Positions 60,195-64,000 of a DNA stretch of 64,000 bases are shown piece after piece; the first letter of the stretch is position 1, and every line of letters begins with the position of its first letter. The stretch lies in the NCBI RefSeq assembly GCF_049310885.1, contig NZ_JBMDYO010000005.1, positions 110,160 to 174,159 of the forward strand. Direction: 5' to 3'. Below the pieces are notes generated by a model, which was not told the origin of the DNA, searched no databases, and saw only the letters and a list, made by a program, of their open reading frames with translations. The position numbers and the translations under genes are program-made. Origin of the DNA: CAYZJV01 sp049310885. GTDB lineage: Bacteria; Spirochaetota; Spirochaetia; Sphaerochaetales; Sphaerochaetaceae.

Positions 60195-62474
60195 TCAGTC
60201 ACGAGCCAATTTCTCAAGCGCAGCGCTATTGGAAAAGAAGGTAGTGACCTTTCCCGTTACAAAACGTACATCGACCATTTCCTTACCCCGTATGACCTTT
60301 ACATTCTGTACTTCACCCTCTCCGAAGGAATCGTGGTAGACCCTGTCTCCGAGGGAGAAATTACTCCCTCCTTGCGATTCCACATGCTTTTCTTTGGATG
60401 AAAAATCCCTCACTGGGTCCAATATGATATTGGCGTTCCTTCCCATGCCTTTACGCACAGCACCTCCGTAGGCATTGTTACGCATACGCTTCGCATCGAG
60501 AGCTCCATAACCGGCATACCCATTTGGAGTTCCCCTACTTGGGAACATAGCCGGAGAGGAACCGAATCCACGGCCTTCACTCTGCACCAAGGAAGAGGGA
60601 ATATCATCCAAGAATCGGGAAGGAGTCTGATAGCTGGTCTTTCCCCACATCGTACGACGATTGCTGCAAAGCAGAAACAACTCCTTCCTCGCACGGGTAA
60701 TGGCGACATAGAATATACGACGTTCCTCTTCGATGTCCTCATCACTCTCACGAGCCCTGCCGGGAAAGAGGCCCTCCTCCAAACCGGTCACAAAAACCCG
60801 ATCGAATTCCAACCCCTTGGTGTTGTGCATGGTTATAAGCGATACCCCCGGTTTGTCAGAAGGGTCCTTATGACCGATTGTTGTAGGATCGAGCGTCAGA
60901 GATTCAAGGAAAAGACTCAACCCTTCTCGTCCTGCAGGATACTCTCCCACAGTCGCCACCAGTGTACCAAGATTGTCCACCTTATCGGTCTTATTTCGCT
61001 CATCCATACCTCTATAATGGGCAACCAGGGAAGATTCCTCCAACAGATACTGCAGAGCATCTGAATTACTCTGCTGCATCCGAAGATCGGCTTCATCGAA
61101 TAACTTTGCAAATGAGCGCGCAGCATCGCAGGCCTTTCCCGCAAGTTCTCCCTTCTCACCAGCTACAACAGCAGCAGCTAGCAAATCGACCCTCTGGGCA
61201 AAAGCGACATTGAGAATCTTGTCTACCGACTTTGTTCCTATACCACGAGCAGGTTTGTTCACCATCCGCTTGAATGCAACTTCGTCATTACGGTTCATCA
61301 TGAGATTGAGCAAAGCCAAGGCATCCTTGATCTCCTCCCTATCGTAAAACCTAAGGGCTCCGATTACCTTGTAGGGGATATGCTCTTGAGTAAACAGTGT
61401 CTCGAATGCAACAGATTGGGCATTCGTCCTATATAGTATGGCCGATTCGTCAAGGGATCCCGACTTACGTAGCTCATTTGCCACGCGAATAGCCTCCGAA
61501 CGTTCATCCGATACATGAATCACCTTAGGCAAAAGGCCGCTCTCTTTATCGGTCCAGAGAGTTTTTTCGTGGCGACCAGTGTTACGGGAAATGACAGAAC
61601 TGGCAAGAGCAAGGATACTACCGGTGGATCGGTAATTCTGCTCAAGTTTGACCACTTTAGTGTTGGGATAGACATCGGGGAAGGAGAGGATATTCTCCAC
61701 CTCAGCTCCACGGAATCGGTAGATGCTCTGATCATCGTCTCCTACGACACACACGAAGGTTTGCGGTCCGACCAGTGTCTTCAGAAGGTTGAACTGGGCA
61801 ATATTGGAGTCCTGGTATTCGTCCACAAGGACCATCTTGAATCTCCGATGTATCTGCTGCATCACCTGCTGATCCTGTTGCAGTAGCTCTATGGAGAGTC
61901 CAATAAGGTCGGCGAAATCGACATTTCCCACCTGACGGAGCTTGGCCTCATAGGCTGCAAACTGCCGCTTGAAGTGATGATCCCTCCTGAATTCTGCAAG
62001 ACGGGAACTCTCAGGTGACAACCCCATATCCTTTGCCAGTGATATGGCTTTGGCAACCGGTGACAATTCAGTCTTTTTGCTTTCGGGAAAACAGGAGGCA
62101 AGGAGGGAGAGTGAATCTTCATCATCATAAATAGTGAAGGTACTACTGAGGTTGATACTAGCACCATACCTTCGCAGTAACCAGGCTCCGAACGAGTGGA
62201 AGGTCCTCACCTGCATTTCAGAGAGGTCCACTCCCTGAAGCATCTCGGAGACACGGTCACGCATCTCCTTCGCAGCCCTATTAGTGAAGGTAACTGCAAG
62301 GATTTCCCACGGACGAAGCCCCAGTACCTCAATGGCATAGGCGATTTTCGTGGTAATTACGCGGGTCTTACCGCTTCCGGCACCTGCCAATACAAGAAGT
62401 GGGCGGCTGTTTTCCAACACCGCCTCACGCTGTGGCCCATTCAACTGTGCAAGATACTGTTCGATACGACTCAA
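60195..62474 (-). CDS. UvrD/PcrA/Rep-family DNA helicase
   Basis: 3'-5' superfamily 1 helicase of 759 residues, used in repair and in clearing replication forks. Q motif LNGPQREAVL, Walker A LAGAGSGKTRVIT (about 30), motif II VDEYQDSN, motif III GDDDQSIYRFRGA, motif IV and V TMHNTKGLEFDRVF and motif VI YVAITRARKEL. The C-terminus has a short tudor-like DRVYHDSFGEGEVQNV domain, as in PcrA and UvrD. The TTG start at 62472-62474 overlaps the rimO stop (TTGA), with GGGAGG seven bases upstream, and gives the normal N-terminus. Confidence 0.94.
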   Translation of the reverse strand: MSRIEQYLAQLNGPQREAVLENSRPLLVLAGAGSGKTRVITTKIAYAIEVLGLRPWEILAVTFTNRAAKEMRDRVSEMLQGVDLSEMQVRTFHSFGAWLLRRYGASINLSSTFTIYDDEDSLSLLASCFPESKKTELSPVAKAISLAKDMGLSPESSRLAEFRRDHHFKRQFAAYEAKLRQVGNVDFADLIGLSIELLQQDQQVMQQIHRRFKMVLVDEYQDSNIAQFNLLKTLVGPQTFVCVVGDDDQSIYRFRGAEVENILSFPDVYPNTKVVKLEQNYRSTGSILALASSVISRNTGRHEKTLWTDKESGLLPKVIHVSDERSEAIRVANELRKSGSLDESAILYRTNAQSVAFETLFTQEHIPYKVIGALRFYDREEIKDALALLNLMMNRNDEVAFKRMVNKPARGIGTKSVDKILNVAFAQRVDLLAAAVVAGEKGELAGKACDAARSFAKLFDEADLRMQQSNSDALQYLLEESSLVAHYRGMDERNKTDKVDNLGTLVATVGEYPAGREGLSLFLESLTLDPTTIGHKDPSDKPGVSLITMHNTKGLEFDRVFVTGLEEGLFPGRARESDEDIEEERRIFYVAITRARKELFLLCSNRRTMWGKTSYQTPSRFLDDIPSSLVQSEGRGFGSSPAMFPSRGTPNGYAGYGALDAKRMRNNAYGGAVRKGMGRNANIILDPVRDFSSKEKHVESQGGSNFSLGDRVYHDSFGEGEVQNVKVIRGKEMVDVRFVTGKVTTFFSNSAALEKLARD

Positions 62475-63835
62475 AGCACAACCTCCCTCTTTACGGGGAT
62501 AGCCTCCAAATCGATACCATTCACACGAGCGATACCACACTCAACGATTGTTCCGACAACCAGATTCCGACCCATTACCACCGTAAGACCATCTACTTCG
62601 GGTGCCTGATGGGGCGTCCTGCCTATGGCTAGATCCTCTCCTTCTACCAACTCCTCTATCAACACAGGTTGCGTCGTTCCCACGAAACGCTGCAGTCGGT
62701 TGGTAGTAATCGGTTCTTGAATCGCCTCCAATTCCTTCTGCCATTTGGCAGCCTTCTTTCCTATTGCCTTGTGTTCGGCCTCCGTCCTATCCTTATAGGC
62801 AGGGGTACCCTCTTCTCGGGAATAGGTGAACGAACCTACCCAATCGAGCTGGGCTTCAGAAACAAAACGCTTCAACTCAGCTACGGTATCAGCACTTTCA
62901 CCAGTGAATCCAAGCATGAAGGTTGAGCGAAGCGTAGCATTGGGTAAGGTAGCACGGATGGATTCTACCAGTTTGAGGTATGTTTCCCGATCGCCTAAGC
63001 GACCCATGGGACGTAGTACATCGGGATGGGCATGCTGAAAGGGGATATCGAAATAGGGAAGCACCTTTGGATTATCCTTTACGAACTCAGGGAGTTCAGA
63101 AGGAAATGCATCGGGGTGGATATAGAGCATGCGTATACGGAAATCACCCTCTATCGCCACCAAAGCCTGTAACAATTCAATGAAACGCGATGAACCCGAA
63201 CCATCATCGGTTCCAAATGCCGCCAAATCCTGTGCTATGAGATTGAGCTCGACGATTCCGGTTGCTACCAGGCGTCTCGCCTCCTCAACCACAGCGTCAA
63301 ACGAACGACTGCGCAGTGGTCCTCGAATAACCGGAATGGCACAATAGCGACACCTATGATTACACCCCTCCGAGATTTTTAGATACGCGGTCCCGGGGAA
63401 GTTGAACAATTTGCCTCGTTTATCGCTCTCTTCGGTTATGGGAGGATAGGCCGGCAAGTCGATCGCCCGTTCTCCGGCATAGACCCTACGGACCAAGGTG
63501 GTTATGTGACTGAGGTCACGGTTACCGAAAATGCCATCGGCCTCTACCAACTCCTGTTCCAATTCTTTTCCATACCGTTGCGAGAGACAACCGGTCATGA
63601 TCACCTTCGCCTCAGGATACTGCTGTCGCAGTGCGAAGAAGGTATTCACCGACTCTTCCCGGGCAGATTCGATAAAACCACAGGTATTAACCAGAATGAT
63701 ATCGGCATCTTCAGCCATATCGACCACAGAACAGCCAGCCTCTACCAATTCATTCACCATGACCTCGGCATCGACCTGGTTCTTGGCACAACCAAGATTT
63801 TCTACATATACCCGTTTTCCTGCGATATCTACCAT
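62471..63835 (-). CDS. rimO: Ribosomal protein S12 methylthiotransferase RimO
   Basis: Radical-SAM enzyme that methylthiolates an Asp of ribosomal protein S12. 454 residues. The N-terminal cluster domain has ENLGCAKNQVDAEVM, VNTCGFIESAREESVNT and MTGCLSQRYG. The radical-SAM site is CNHRCRYCAIP (about 158) with RGPLRSR. A C-terminal TRAM domain (about 390-454) completes it. CGFIESA and GCAKN favour RimO over MiaB. The ATG at 63835 has GGAGG six bases upstream; the open frame to 63955 runs into the intron and is not real coding sequence. Confidence 0.93.
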   Translation of the reverse strand: MVDIAGKRVYVENLGCAKNQVDAEVMVNELVEAGCSVVDMAEDADIILVNTCGFIESAREESVNTFFALRQQYPEAKVIMTGCLSQRYGKELEQELVEADGIFGNRDLSHITTLVRRVYAGERAIDLPAYPPITEESDKRGKLFNFPGTAYLKISEGCNHRCRYCAIPVIRGPLRSRSFDAVVEEARRLVATGIVELNLIAQDLAAFGTDDGSGSSRFIELLQALVAIEGDFRIRMLYIHPDAFPSELPEFVKDNPKVLPYFDIPFQHAHPDVLRPMGRLGDRETYLKLVESIRATLPNATLRSTFMLGFTGESADTVAELKRFVSEAQLDWVGSFTYSREEGTPAYKDRTEAEHKAIGKKAAKWQKELEAIQEPITTNRLQRFVGTTQPVLIEELVEGEDLAIGRTPHQAPEVDGLTVVMGRNLVVGTIVECGIARVNGIDLEAIPVKREVVL

Positions 63836-63925
63836 CGAATCCTCCATAACTGCACCTGAGTGCAACGGCAAGTCTGGGACAAGTAGGCGACCACTGTCAA
63901 GGGGAGAACCTCTTCGGCGTATAAA

Positions 63926-64000
63926 ATCGAGTAGGCGGGGACCGCTAGGTCCCAACCTCTCACACCACCGTACATGCCGTTCGGCATACGGCGGTTCAAC
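63926..64000 (-). ncRNA. 3' end (domains V and VI) of a group II intron, class C-like
   Basis: The 34 bases at 63964-63997 fold as a domain V. ACCGCCGT pairs with ACGGTGGT, then comes a 2-base GT bulge, then ATGCC pairs with GGCAT around a GAAC loop. CCGCC stands where the catalytic triad lies (CGC, as in bacterial class C introns, rather than AGC). Domain VI follows: GGGACC/GGTCCC with loop TAGC, then the CCTACTC branch region, and the intron probably ends near 63926 (...CTCGAT). The rest, with any reverse transcriptase gene, lies beyond the right edge. The intron points into rimO on the same strand. Confidence 0.8.

Overview
The window reads as chromosomal DNA of a spirochaete, most like the free-living, fermentative Sphaerochaeta group. 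This is an inference from the overall character of the proteins and from gene order (for example rplM-rpsI-recX); no database search was possible. About 57 protein genes are packed tightly, three quarters of them on the minus strand. There are no rRNA or tRNA genes, no CRISPR array and no prophage.

Layout. 1-12.4 kb (minus): plsC (cut by the left edge), an ABC exporter, a DEAD-box helicase, a class-IV aminotransferase, ftsK, uppP, rsmG, mnmG and mnmE. 12.5-16.1 kb: an elongation factor P island with epmA and efp on plus and epmB on minus, plus an AraC/GyrI-type regulator. 16.3-25 kb: an MFS transporter, a Pro/Glu-rich anchored protein, coaE, polA, a PhnP-like hydrolase and three related small outer-membrane barrels. 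25-33 kb: nadE, an FNR-type regulator, a heavy-metal-binding protein, a PadR/HAAS membrane pair, two secreted proteins (one DUF2202) and a Sua5 protein with an extra N-terminal region. 33-40 kb: three membrane-protein genes, a cupin, a fic gene flanked by direct repeats, an rRNA methyltransferase and pepF. 40-47 kb: a six-gene operon encoding a TolC/HlyD/MacB-type efflux system together with an NtrC-type two-component pair. 47-53 kb: an SDR oxidoreductase, ftsH, hslO and an RlmKL-like methyltransferase. 53-64 kb: a probable major outer-membrane protein, a GNAT protein, eno, another barrel, recX-rpsI-rplM, a decayed gene, a UvrD-family helicase and rimO. At the right edge lie domains V and VI of a group II intron.

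Three regulatory patterns stand out. First, seven minus-strand genes have a sigma70-type promoter whose -10 box ends 6 or 7 bases before the ATG, which predicts leaderless mRNAs. Second, an FNR-type regulator with four cysteines, including one aligning with FNR C122, lies next to a metal-binding-protein gene whose promoter carries a near-consensus FNR box at exactly -41.5. Third, the efflux operon has a sigma54-like promoter and an upstream dyad, and it encodes its own GAFTGA-type activator. All promoter and start-site statements were read by eye and have no experimental support here.
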